From G963663315 sp965116335 (GTDB lineage Bacteria; Pseudomonadota; Gammaproteobacteria; Arenicellales; Poriferihabitantaceae), in contig OZ220677.1 of the NCBI GenBank assembly GCA_965116335.1, positions 682,001 through 746,000 on the forward strand: a stretch of 64,000 nt of DNA. The letters are read 5' to 3'. The notes beneath the pieces are model-generated. The model was not told where the DNA came from. It saw nothing but the letters and a program-made list of their open reading frames with translations, and did no database searches. Each line of letters opens with the position of its first letter. Within the stretch, counting starts at the first letter, position 1. Below, one piece after another: positions 47,862 to 55,862 of the stretch. The position numbers and the translations under genes are program-made.

Positions 47862-48533
47862 ATGAACCATCCATGCCCCGCAAAGTTCGCTATCTTCGAT
47901 GTCGATGGATTGCTGCTTGATACAGAATGTATCTACACGCAAGTCACCCGGCAGATTACCAGCCGGTTCGACAAGACCTTCGACTGGTCAGTCAAGGGCA
48001 ACATGATCGGCCGCCCGCAACTGGACGCCGCCCGCTATCTGGTCGATGCCCTTGATCTCCCGATCAGCGCGGAACAATATCTTGAGGAAAGAAATGTCCT
48101 CCTGCGTCAGGCATTCGCACAGAACAACTCCCTGCCCGGCGCCGAGCGCCTGATCCGGCAGATGCACCAAAACCGGATTCCAATTGCCGTTGCAACCAGC
48201 TCGCACCGGGAAATGTTCGAGATCAAAATCACGCGGCACCGCGCCTGGTTTTCATTGTTCGATGTCATAGTGACCGGAGATGATGCAGAAATTGAACAAG
48301 GCAAACCGGCTCCAGACATCTTTCTGGTCGCCGCCAGACGTCTGGCCGCCGTGCCTGCACAAACCCTGGTTTTCGAGGATGCGCCATCCGGTCTGGCTGC
48401 CGGTCTGGCTGCCGGGATGCGAGTCATCGCCGTACCCGACCCGAATATGGATTCGTCCCGATACTGCGGGGCGGAACAGTTGTTGGGTTCACTGGAAGAC
48501 TTCCAGATCGCGATTTTCGGGATTGACTCTTGA
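47862..48533 (+). CDS. HAD-superfamily phosphatase (subfamily IA, HDHD1-like)
   Basis: A 223-residue haloacid-dehalogenase-type phosphatase. Motif I is FDVDGLLLDTE (nucleophile Asp and acid Asp), motif II IAVATSS, motif III the Lys in QGKPAPDIF, and motif IV FEDAPSG. The helical cap lies about 20-90. The FDVDGLLLDTE form is shared with pseudouridine-5'-phosphatase and sugar-phosphatase relatives; the substrate is open. I start at the ATG 47862 because the upstream 56 codons of the open frame overlap iscA and are not family-like. Confidence 0.88.
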   Translation: MNHPCPAKFAIFDVDGLLLDTECIYTQVTRQITSRFDKTFDWSVKGNMIGRPQLDAARYLVDALDLPISAEQYLEERNVLLRQAFAQNNSLPGAERLIRQMHQNRIPIAVATSSHREMFEIKITRHRAWFSLFDVIVTGDDAEIEQGKPAPDIFLVAARRLAAVPAQTLVFEDAPSGLAAGLAAGMRVIAVPDPNMDSSRYCGAEQLLGSLEDFQIAIFGIDS

Positions 48534-48622
48534 TTGACCCGGCCAACCCCTGATAATCGAAACCTGAACCTGCACTGTGTTTCCATGCAGCAACCAGGCT
48601 GTTGCCCAGGATTTCCCGGGGT

Positions 48623-50143
48623 TCACCAGGAGGGTTTGATTTCGGTTTTCCGGCGCGCTACATATTCATCCAGACGCTCTTTGATAGCCGGGTCAAGGTA
48701 AGGTTGCTGATAATCCTGTAGCAACTGTTTAAACAGTTTATTGGCGCGCTGTACCGTATCAATCGAACCTCTTTCCTGCCAGTTCTCAAAATTGCTCCAA
48801 TCCGACACCACCGGGTCATAAAATGCGTCCTTGTATCTCTCCAGAGTGTGCGCGGTTCCGAAAAAGTGCCCCCCTGCGCCAACCTCCGCAATCGCGTCAA
48901 AGGCCAGTTCTTGTTGATTCACCTCAACCGGTTGCAGGAATTCCGACATCATCTGCGCCATTTCGATATCAACAATCAGCTTCTCGAAAGACGCGCACAA
49001 CCCGCCTTCAAGCCAGCCGCCGTTGTGCATAATCATATTGCCGTAACTCATCACCGATGACCATAACGACATACCCGACTCCCAGGCTGACTGGGCATCG
49101 ACGCAATTTGCCGCGTTCACATTGGAAGTACGGTATGGGATGCCGTACCGGCGCGCCAGTTGCCCACCGGCCAGAACCGCCTTTGCATATTCCGGGGTAC
49201 CGAATGCAGGCGAACCTGTCTTCATATCGACATTCGACGTAAACCCGCCATACATGGCCGGCGCGCCGGGATTGACCATCTGGGTAATCGCGAGCACACC
49301 GAGAGCTTCCGCGTTTTGCTGGGCCAACGCACCGGCCAGTGTGACCGGACTCATGGCACCGGACAACGTGAACGGAGTCACCACCACCGGCTGCCCGTAT
49401 TCGGCCATCATCATCAATCCGTCCAGCATCGGGACATCCACTCTCAAGGGTGAATTGGTATTGACCACCGTGATAATGCCGGGCTGGTCCTTGACCTGCT
49501 CTCTGGTCACGCCTCTGGCGATGGCGAGCATTTCCAATCCGTCCTCAACCCTGCCGTTACCCAGGCAGTAGACTCCCCACGGTTTCTCTGTCAGGGTAAT
49601 GTAAGCGAGATATGCGTCCAGATGCCTCAGATGCGGGGGCAGGTCGGTCGGCTCAACCGGATAAGCCATGTGACAGGCGATCACATTGAAAGTCTGACCG
49701 AGTTTCAGGAACCGACAATAATCCGCAAAATTACCGGCACGTCGACCGCCATCCAGGTCCGAACAGTTCGGAGTACTGGCGACCAGTGAGAAATTGATCC
49801 GGTTACTGCCATAAGTTGAATTGAAACGCGGGTTTCTCGCATGTAGCGTAAATTGTGAGGGGATGGTGGAAATCATCGAAAGCACCATCTCCCCCGGCAT
49901 TCTGACGTAGCCGGTTTTCGGGTCAATCTCGGCGCCATGCTCCACCATCAGCGCCCTGGCGCGGTCATTCAGTATCTCCAGACCAATTTGTTCGAGAATC
50001 CGAATCGAACTGTCATGGATCATTTCCAGAGATTCTTCACTCAACACGGATATCGGAGAGTACGGATTGGTCAACGACCGCACCGGAAGCTGGTTGAGCG
50101 CAAAGACAGGTGCTGCTCGGGTACGCCTTTTATGTCGTGGCAT
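48623..50143 (-). CDS. Trimethylamine methyltransferase (MttB) family protein, non-pyrrolysine
   Basis: A 506-residue MttB-superfamily protein. Members move methyl groups from quaternary amines such as glycine betaine or carnitine to a corrinoid protein. Family stretches are ILEQIGLEILNDRARALMVEHGAE, FTLHARNP, NVIACHMAYPVEP, VNTNSPLRVD, PFTLSGAMSPVTLAGALAQQNAEAL (in parts), and AEVGAGGHFFGTAHTLERY. No in-frame amber codon is seen, so it is the MtgB-like non-pyrrolysine type. I start at the ATG 50141-50143 (MPRHKRRTRAAPV); a longer frame to 50356 runs under the divergent gene and is unlikely. No corrinoid protein gene is nearby. It may feed dimethylglycine to the oxidoreductase at 169-2661. 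Confidence 0.88.
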   Translation of the reverse strand: MPRHKRRTRAAPVFALNQLPVRSLTNPYSPISVLSEESLEMIHDSSIRILEQIGLEILNDRARALMVEHGAEIDPKTGYVRMPGEMVLSMISTIPSQFTLHARNPRFNSTYGSNRINFSLVASTPNCSDLDGGRRAGNFADYCRFLKLGQTFNVIACHMAYPVEPTDLPPHLRHLDAYLAYITLTEKPWGVYCLGNGRVEDGLEMLAIARGVTREQVKDQPGIITVVNTNSPLRVDVPMLDGLMMMAEYGQPVVVTPFTLSGAMSPVTLAGALAQQNAEALGVLAITQMVNPGAPAMYGGFTSNVDMKTGSPAFGTPEYAKAVLAGGQLARRYGIPYRTSNVNAANCVDAQSAWESGMSLWSSVMSYGNMIMHNGGWLEGGLCASFEKLIVDIEMAQMMSEFLQPVEVNQQELAFDAIAEVGAGGHFFGTAHTLERYKDAFYDPVVSDWSNFENWQERGSIDTVQRANKLFKQLLQDYQQPYLDPAIKERLDEYVARRKTEIKPSW

Positions 50144-50222
50144 CGGGTGGGCCTGCTGGAGAGTTGCGGACAAATATAGCCAAACAATGATTACAATACC
50201 AGCACCAAATTCCATATATCCA

Positions 50223-51035
50223 ATGAATCCTGTCGAACCACCGCCCGTGCTGCAATGTGGCATGTATGCTTTTTCATCGAAGCTCAGGGAAGCCTGGGCC
50301 GGATTGTTCCGTAATCTGCATGAGTACCTGCCCGCTCCGTTCAACACTCCGGCCACACTCCGGTTCGATAGTAAAGACGCAGCGCTCCAGTCGCCCGACC
50401 TGCTGCTCGGCCATACCTGTGGCTATCCATTGATGACGAAACTGAGCCGTACCCACGACCCGGTTTGTGTCGCGGAATTTGATATAGATGGATGCGACGG
50501 TATCCACTATTCAAGCTGGATCATTGCCAGGGAGAATCATCCGGGGCGACATCTGGCCGATTTCTTCGGCTCAATCGCTACATTCAACAACCACGATTCA
50601 AACAGCGGCATGAATGTATTTCGATATGAAATCAGCCGCATCGCCAATGGCGCCCCGTTCTTCCGGCAAACACTGATTAGCGGTTCCCACCTCACCAGCA
50701 TCGAAAATCTGCTACAGGGTTATGCGGACATCGCGGCAATTGACGCAGTAACCTGGCACTTTGCCCGGCCACAGAATCAGCCCACAATCCCCGGAACCAG
50801 AATGATCGGCCAGACTGTCTCGACCGCTGGGCTGCCATTCGTCCAGCCGAAGCAGTCCGAACTGGACCCGGTCTGCCTGACCGATGCCATGAATGCCTGT
50901 CTTGAGAGGCTGCCCGGCAATATCCGATCCTTCCTGGCCATCAAACGTTTTTCCATGGTTAAGGCCGATGCCTGGCAGTCAATCCCCGAACTGGAAGCAT
51001 TCGCCAGAGACCATCAATATCCACAACTGGCCTGA
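50223..51035 (+). CDS. PhnD-like substrate-binding domain protein
   Basis: A 270-residue protein of the phosphate/phosphonate-binding PhnD-like fold. It resembles the periplasmic part of ABC importers: MYAFSSKLREAWAGLFRNL at the start, LLLGHTCGYPL (about 60-70), SIATFNNHDSNSGMNVFRY, and YADIAAIDAVTWHFA. There is no signal peptide from the ATG at 50223, so it may be cytoplasmic or anchored otherwise; no permease or ATPase is next to it. It is divergent from the MttB-like gene by 79 bp, which suggests a shared control region. The longer frame from 50067 overlaps mttB and is rejected. Confidence 0.75.
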   Translation: MNPVEPPPVLQCGMYAFSSKLREAWAGLFRNLHEYLPAPFNTPATLRFDSKDAALQSPDLLLGHTCGYPLMTKLSRTHDPVCVAEFDIDGCDGIHYSSWIIARENHPGRHLADFFGSIATFNNHDSNSGMNVFRYEISRIANGAPFFRQTLISGSHLTSIENLLQGYADIAAIDAVTWHFARPQNQPTIPGTRMIGQTVSTAGLPFVQPKQSELDPVCLTDAMNACLERLPGNIRSFLAIKRFSMVKADAWQSIPELEAFARDHQYPQLA

Positions 51036-51071
51036 ACTCCGGGATAACCGTGTCCAGTGTTTTTTAAGGAA

Positions 51072-51147
51072 TGGTGGCCAGGGACAGAATCGAACTGCCG
51101 ACACGAGGATTTTCAGTCCACTGCTCTACCGACTGAGCTACCTGGCC
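51072..51147 (-). tRNA. tRNA-Phe (GAA)
   Basis: A 76-nt cloverleaf. The acceptor GGCCAGG pairs with CCTGGCC, followed by discriminator A and an encoded CCA (51072-51074). The anticodon loop CTGAAAA gives GAA. The T-arm loop is TTCGATT and the D-arm AGCTCAGTCGGTAGAGC is standard. The anticodon stem GTGGA/TCCTC has one T-T mismatch in its second pair. It lies between the PhnD-like gene and orn. Confidence 0.95.
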
Positions 51148-51171
51148 ATGTATTGACTATACAGGACGCGC

Positions 51172-51200
51172 ATTAAAAAACAGGACGCCACATTAGTCAA
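51172..51200 (-). promoter_or_regulatory. tRNA-Phe promoter
   Basis: On the minus strand TTGACT (51200-51195) and TTTAAT (51177-51172) are spaced by 17 bp. A GC-rich discriminator (GCGCG) follows, as in stringently controlled stable-RNA promoters. The start would be near 51165, about 18 nt before the mature tRNA. Confidence 0.65.
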
Positions 51201-51311
51201 GTGATTTAATCACTCCCTCGTCCCACAACCATACGGAATTTGCAACTACCAATGCGTGCAGGCAGGGCCGGCAATGTTATATTCCAGCCTTGTCATCCAT
51301 ACAAAACACTC

Positions 51312-51851
51312 ATGCACTCAAAAAACCTGGTCTGGATTGATCTGGAAATGACCGGGCTGTCGCCTGCGACTGACCGGATTATCGAGATTGCAACCATTAT
51401 TACCGATTCTCATTTGAACGTTCTGGAGGAAGGTCCGGTGATCGCAATTCATCAACCGTTAAGGCGGCTTGTTGAGATGGATGACTGGAATACGAGAGTC
51501 CATACCAAAAGCGGCCTGATCAACCGGGTTCGGGAATCCGACTTTGATGAACAGCGGGCAGAGCAGGAGACGATTGATTTTATTTCCCGCTATGTTTCGG
51601 CCAACCGTTCTCCACTTTGCGGCAACTCAATCTGCCAGGATCGGCGTTTTCTGGCTAATTACATGCCTCGGCTGGAGTCCTGGCTGCATTACCGGAACCT
51701 GGATGTTTCCTCAATCAAGGAACTAATGGTGCGCTGGCGTCCCGACTTGAAGGACGGGTTCCGCAAGAAAAACACGCATAAGGCACTGGATGATATCCGC
51801 GAGTCAATCGAGGAACTGAAATACTACCGCGAGACGTTTATGAATGTCTGA
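51312..51851 (+). CDS. orn: Oligoribonuclease
   Basis: A 179-residue DEDDh 3'-5' exonuclease that clears di- to pentanucleotides at the end of RNA decay. The motifs are all present: VWIDLEMTGL (first Asp and Glu), the NSICQDRRFL stretch with the third acid, and NTHKALDDIRES with the catalytic His and last Asp. Length fits (181 in E. coli). I start at the ATG 51312 (MHSKNLVWIDLEMTG), which fits the family; the frame open from 51240 adds 24 unlike residues. Confidence 0.95.
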   Translation: MHSKNLVWIDLEMTGLSPATDRIIEIATIITDSHLNVLEEGPVIAIHQPLRRLVEMDDWNTRVHTKSGLINRVRESDFDEQRAEQETIDFISRYVSANRSPLCGNSICQDRRFLANYMPRLESWLHYRNLDVSSIKELMVRWRPDLKDGFRKKNTHKALDDIRESIEELKYYRETFMNV

Positions 51852-51852
51852 C

Positions 51853-51942
51853 GGTAGCGGACAGGCACAGAGGCCTGTCCCTACGCATTGGTAATTGCAG
51901 ATTCCGAATGGTTGTGGATTCCCGTTTACACGGGAAAGACGG
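51853..51942. repeat. Dispersed hairpin repeat, copy 2
   Basis: GGACAGG pairs with CCTGTCC around a CACAG-containing loop, followed by CTACGCATTGGTAATT, a variable stretch and GTGGATTCCCGTTTACAC. Same layout as 26061-26147, with two compensating base changes in the stem. It ends 20 bp before the left end of the next IS. Confidence 0.65.
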
Positions 51943-51961
51943 TTGAGTCGTGGGGTGATGG

Positions 51962-53383
51962 AGCGTTTTCCAATCCAGAGATGAGCCTGAGCGTGTTGTC
52001 TATTGTGATTATATTTCTAGACATTGAGAGAGTTTTTCAGGCGGCGTAATTTTGGGAATTGTTAAAAGATTGGAATAGTGTATTGCGTGCTTCGTTGAGT
52101 CTTTTTGCGGCTTCATTATCGCTGTATTGGTGAGCGAAGTCATCCAGTTTTTTGAAGGTTACTCCTGGTTTGAGATATTGTTGTGCATTGGGTAAGGATC
52201 GGAGTTTTTCGTAAGGAGTCTGAATGAGTGAGTGCGGGTATTTACGGATTCGTTTTCCTTTTTGGTTGATTTCTTCCTTTGCGAACAGGCAGGGTCTGTG
52301 GTAGTTGAGGTAGGGAGTGAGTACATGAACCAGGAAGTCATTGACGGGTTGAGCGAAGTGCTGTGAGATGTGTTCGTATCCCAGATGCTTACGGATGACG
52401 GAACCATTCTTGCCTTCGACCAGGGCATTGTCATTACTCTGTCTGGGTCGTGATTTGGTTTGTTCGATATGGAGTTTTTGCAATAGTTTAGCGACTGTGT
52501 GATTGATATACTCTGAACCGTTATCGGAATGGAATCCCAGGAGAGTGAAGGGGAAGGCTTGGAGTAATTCATGCAGGGCCGGGATGAGATAACTTTCGGA
52601 GATTCTCTGTACACTGACGATGGCTTGCATCTGGGTGACTTCATCGACGGCATTGATGTGATATAACCCCTTGATGCCGTCCTGGTCGCCCTGATGGACG
52701 GTATCGACGCGCAAGAAGCCGGGTCGGCCATTGGGTCTGGGTATTCGTCTGACTCCGATTTTTGCTGGAGTAGGTCGGGTTTTCTGGAAGTGTCGTCGTT
52801 TGCGCTGGTAGGCATCCGAGTGTCGCAGGTTATAGAGGTGGCCGTTGGAGATTGTAGCCAGTCGCGCGTATCGGGTATCGCCGAATACCAGAAAGGCGCG
52901 TTCGCACAGTTTTCGGGTAGCGGGTCCGGACAGGTTGCCGTGCAGGGTATCGGTTTGAACCAACAAAGCGACATCTGCTGACGTATAGCGCTGGGAGAAA
53001 GCGTTAGCGGGTCTTCCCCGACGATCCTGGATACATCCACTGTCGCGATACTGTCGGATCAACCGGGTGACCTGTGCGCGGGACAAGCCACTGACCTTTT
53101 CCAGATAGGTCTTGACGATCCCCCGGTCGGTCTTGTTGAGCAAGGAATACCGTACCTGCCGCAAGCTGTCACAGAGCCATCGGTAGGTTTGTTTGCGGGA
53201 TTGGGGTTCAAAATCAAAAGTGGTGGCTCCGTCCAGAAAGGAACGAATCTCCTCCACCGTCTGTAAACGCTGGCTGTGTAATTTCACGATCATCCTCCGA
53301 TGATCCCAAAATCAACGCCGAAAGGCTCATCTCCCGATGGAAATACAGATCATCCTTCAGGCTCATCTTCCATTGGACAACTC
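51962..53383 (-). mobile_element. Insertion sequence with integrase-type transposase, about 1.42 kb
   Basis: Imperfect terminal inverted repeats: left GCGTTTTCCAAT then AGATGAGCCTGA (from 51963); right, read inward from 53383, GAGTTGTCCAAT then AGATGAGCCTGA. TGATGG directly flanks the element on both sides (51956-51961 and 53384-53389), a likely 6-bp target duplication, with one unpaired base at the left. One transposase gene fills it. It sits 76 bp upstream of the mscS-type gene. Confidence 0.7.
52037..53293 (-). CDS. DDE (rve) integrase-type transposase
   Basis: A 418-residue transposase. The N-terminal third has a helix-turn-helix (KVSGLSRAQVTRLIRQYRD, about 68-86). The rve catalytic core follows with the DDE triad: Asp in FLRVDTVHQGD, Asp in GFHSDNGSEYIN, Glu in NALVEGKNGSV. 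The C-terminal part (PYLNYHRPCLFA, KGKRIRKYPH) resembles IS481-like and related IS transposases; I do not recognise the exact subgroup. The frame is intact. It is the only gene of the IS at 51962-53383. Confidence 0.85.
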   Translation of the reverse strand: MIVKLHSQRLQTVEEIRSFLDGATTFDFEPQSRKQTYRWLCDSLRQVRYSLLNKTDRGIVKTYLEKVSGLSRAQVTRLIRQYRDSGCIQDRRGRPANAFSQRYTSADVALLVQTDTLHGNLSGPATRKLCERAFLVFGDTRYARLATISNGHLYNLRHSDAYQRKRRHFQKTRPTPAKIGVRRIPRPNGRPGFLRVDTVHQGDQDGIKGLYHINAVDEVTQMQAIVSVQRISESYLIPALHELLQAFPFTLLGFHSDNGSEYINHTVAKLLQKLHIEQTKSRPRQSNDNALVEGKNGSVIRKHLGYEHISQHFAQPVNDFLVHVLTPYLNYHRPCLFAKEEINQKGKRIRKYPHSLIQTPYEKLRSLPNAQQYLKPGVTFKKLDDFAHQYSDNEAAKRLNEARNTLFQSFNNSQNYAA

Positions 53384-53459
53384 TGATGGTTGTTCCCTGG
53401 TCGGGATGTGCTTTATACTCTTTGGTTCTCCGCGACACTTATGACGGGACTCGGATTCG

Positions 53460-54614
53460 ATGGCTGATAGCCAGCAAGGTACGGAAAAAATAACAGAACG
53501 GACGCCAGTTGACCTGGCCGCCGAACTGCCGGTTTTTGTGGAACTGTTGCCAGATCGCCTGCAATCCTGGTGGCACGTTCTGGATGCGTATCCAAGTGTG
53601 CAGGCGGCCACCATCACGCTGCTGTTCTGGTTACTGGCTTATGGCATCCGCCGGTTTTTGATGAATACGGTGACTCACAAACTGGCGGCGCGTCTGGCTG
53701 GAGTTGCGGACAGTCAGGTCGTCCCCATGCTGAACCAGCCGGTTTTCGTCACGGTTGTCTGTATGGGCCTGATTATCGCTCTGTCTTCGAGCTGGCCGGA
53801 CAGCGTGATCGCAGATGTCGTAATTTTGCTGATCGCTTCGGTTCTCATTCTGGTCTGGCTGGGCTTCGGTTTTCGTCTGGTCAGCGTTCTTACTTGCGCG
53901 ATGTCGGATAGTACTCGCGTTACTCTGGTTAATGACCAAAGCAAGCCTCTGCTCAGCATTGTTTTCAAGGTTCTGATTATCCTGGTCGGCGTTTATGTCC
54001 TGTTCGTGCTGTGGGGGGTCAATCCGGTCGGGTTTCTGGCCTCTGCCGGTATTGCCGGTATCGCTATCGGCTTTGCCGCCAAAGACACGCTGGCCAACCT
54101 GTTCTCGGGGTTTTTCATTATCGCGGATATGCCTTACAAGCTGGGTGACTACATTAATCTGGATACCGGAGAGCGGGGTATGGTGACGCATATCGGTTTG
54201 CGTAGCACCCGTTTGCTGACTCGCGACCAGATCGAGGTGATTATCCCGAACGGAGTCATCGGTAACGCGAAAATCGTCAACGAAACCGGCGGTCCTTCCA
54301 GCAAACTGCGCCTGCGCCTCAGCGTACAGGCTTCTTATGACGCGGATCTGGAAGAGGTGTGCGAGGTATTGAGCGAGGTTGCGGATAACCATCCGGGCGT
54401 ATGCAAGGAGCCGGAGGCAGCGGTTCGCGTGCGCGGCTTTGCGGACAGTGGAATCAACATTGAACTGCTTTGCTGGATTGATGAACCGGCGTTGCGCGGA
54501 CGGACGCTGCATCAGCTTTATATGGCGACCCGTCAGGCATTCCGGGAGCATGATCTGGAAATTCCGTACCCCAAGCGGGATATCTACCTGCAGGGCGGCT
54601 CAACCACGGGTTGA
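53460..54614 (+). CDS. MscS-family mechanosensitive channel
   Basis: A 384-residue small-conductance mechanosensitive channel that opens under membrane tension during osmotic downshock. There are about five hydrophobic segments before residue 220. The pore-lining helix and the following beta domain show the signature GIAIGFAAKDTLANLFSGFFI followed by MPYKLGDYI (quoted in parts). IPNGVIGNAKIVN and the alpha/beta C-terminal domain follow. Larger than E. coli MscS (286) because of extra N-terminal segments, so MscS-like rather than MscS itself. The IS end lies 76 bp upstream and may affect its promoter. Confidence 0.9.
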   Translation: MADSQQGTEKITERTPVDLAAELPVFVELLPDRLQSWWHVLDAYPSVQAATITLLFWLLAYGIRRFLMNTVTHKLAARLAGVADSQVVPMLNQPVFVTVVCMGLIIALSSSWPDSVIADVVILLIASVLILVWLGFGFRLVSVLTCAMSDSTRVTLVNDQSKPLLSIVFKVLIILVGVYVLFVLWGVNPVGFLASAGIAGIAIGFAAKDTLANLFSGFFIIADMPYKLGDYINLDTGERGMVTHIGLRSTRLLTRDQIEVIIPNGVIGNAKIVNETGGPSSKLRLRLSVQASYDADLEEVCEVLSEVADNHPGVCKEPEAAVRVRGFADSGINIELLCWIDEPALRGRTLHQLYMATRQAFREHDLEIPYPKRDIYLQGGSTTG

Positions 54615-54683
54615 GCTACCGTTTTCTCCTGTATGATGACATGCCTGTGATTCCGCTATCATATCCGCCTGGTTTACGGGATA

Positions 54684-55862
54684 ATGATTGTTGTCAAGCC
54701 ATTGCCTGGTAATTCGCTCTTGTATAAAAATCTGATTCGTTGTCTGTTTATTCTGACGCTGCCCTGGGTTTCTGTCGTATATGCCCAACAGGCGGCGCTG
54801 GTTTCGGTTGACGCGGTGGTTTCCGAGCAGTTCACCCAGACGGCGCCGATACTGGGGCGGCTGATCGCCAAACAGACCGGCACGGTCGCTGTACGTATCA
54901 GTGGGCCGGTTGCCGAAACTCTGGTTGAGCCCGGTGATGTTGTAGCGGTGGGACAAGTACTGGCACGCCTCGACACGGCCAATCTGGAACTTCTTAAAAA
55001 GCAGGCCGAATCGGCGTTGGTTGAAGCCCGGACACGGTTGAGAACGGTGAAGGCTGAGTTGATCCTGGCCGGGCAGGAAGTGGACCGGCTGGAAGCCTTG
55101 AAGGGGTCGGCGGCAATCAGCCAGGCCGCTCTGGATGATGCCTTGCAGCAACAGAAAATAGCCAGGTCACGACTCAACGAGTCGGAGGCGGGCATCCGCA
55201 GTAGCCAGGTGCTTTTTGAGATTGCCGCACTGGCGTATGAGAATGCGACCATTCGGGCACCATTCGATGGAACCATCACCGAAAAACTGACCGAGGTTGG
55301 CAATTACCTGCAAGTCGGGCAGCCTGTTTTCCGGTTAATATCGGATCGGCGTCTTGAGCTTGAGGCTGACATTCCGGCTGCTCAGCTAAAGGGTCTGTCG
55401 CCGGGCTTCATGGTGCGTATCGAGCTGGAAAATGGAAGCCAGCACAAGGCCACAATGCGTGCAATCATACCGGAAGAGAACCCCCGCACACGAACCCGGC
55501 GAGTCCGGTTCGAGCCGATTCTGGGGGATGGGGCTGGCGACCTTGCGAACGAGCAAAGCGTGACCGTATATGTTCCGGTATCCGATGTGCGTGAAATCCT
55601 GACCGTGCACAAGGACGGCATTATCCGGCGCGGGCAGGCCAATGTGGTCTATGTCGTGGTTAAGGGGGCGGAGGAGGAGCCGACCGATTCGCAATCGGAG
55701 CCGCAACCGGAAGTAGTCGAAATCCGTGAACTGGAAACGGGTTATTCGATCGGCAATCGGGTCGAGGTGATGACTGGCCTGTCCGCTGGGGAACGGGTTG
55801 TGATACGGGGAAATGAGAGGCTGAGGCCGGGGCAGGCCGTGCGGGTCGCAGGCTCGCAATGA
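54684..55862 (+). CDS. RND efflux periplasmic adaptor (membrane fusion protein)
   Basis: A 392-residue adaptor that links an RND pump to an outer-membrane channel. It has an N-terminal signal or anchor segment (CLFILTLPWVSVVYA) and a lipoyl half-motif GPVAETLVEPGDVVAVGQVLARLD (in parts). A coiled-coil hairpin follows (about 100-165), then the second half IRAPFDGTITEKLTEVGNYLQVGQ in parts, and beta-barrel domains. Its stop overlaps the pump gene by 4 bp (ATGA). The drug or metabolite carried is not shown by sequence; no TolC-type gene follows. Confidence 0.9.
   Translation: MIVVKPLPGNSLLYKNLIRCLFILTLPWVSVVYAQQAALVSVDAVVSEQFTQTAPILGRLIAKQTGTVAVRISGPVAETLVEPGDVVAVGQVLARLDTANLELLKKQAESALVEARTRLRTVKAELILAGQEVDRLEALKGSAAISQAALDDALQQQKIARSRLNESEAGIRSSQVLFEIAALAYENATIRAPFDGTITEKLTEVGNYLQVGQPVFRLISDRRLELEADIPAAQLKGLSPGFMVRIELENGSQHKATMRAIIPEENPRTRTRRVRFEPILGDGAGDLANEQSVTVYVPVSDVREILTVHKDGIIRRGQANVVYVVVKGAEEEPTDSQSEPQPEVVEIRELETGYSIGNRVEVMTGLSAGERVVIRGNERLRPGQAVRVAGSQ

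Noticed and set aside
50144..50356. N-terminal extension of the MttB-like protein to 50356
   Set aside because: It would run through the divergent promoter and the start of the PhnD-like gene and is unlike family N-termini; the ATG at 50143 fits.
52040..53319. Inner inverted pair GGCG...TTTTGGGA (52040-52057 and 53304-53319) as the IS ends
   Set aside because: The left copy lies inside the transposase coding end, and no duplication flanks the pair. The outer pair has better symmetry and flanking TGATGG.
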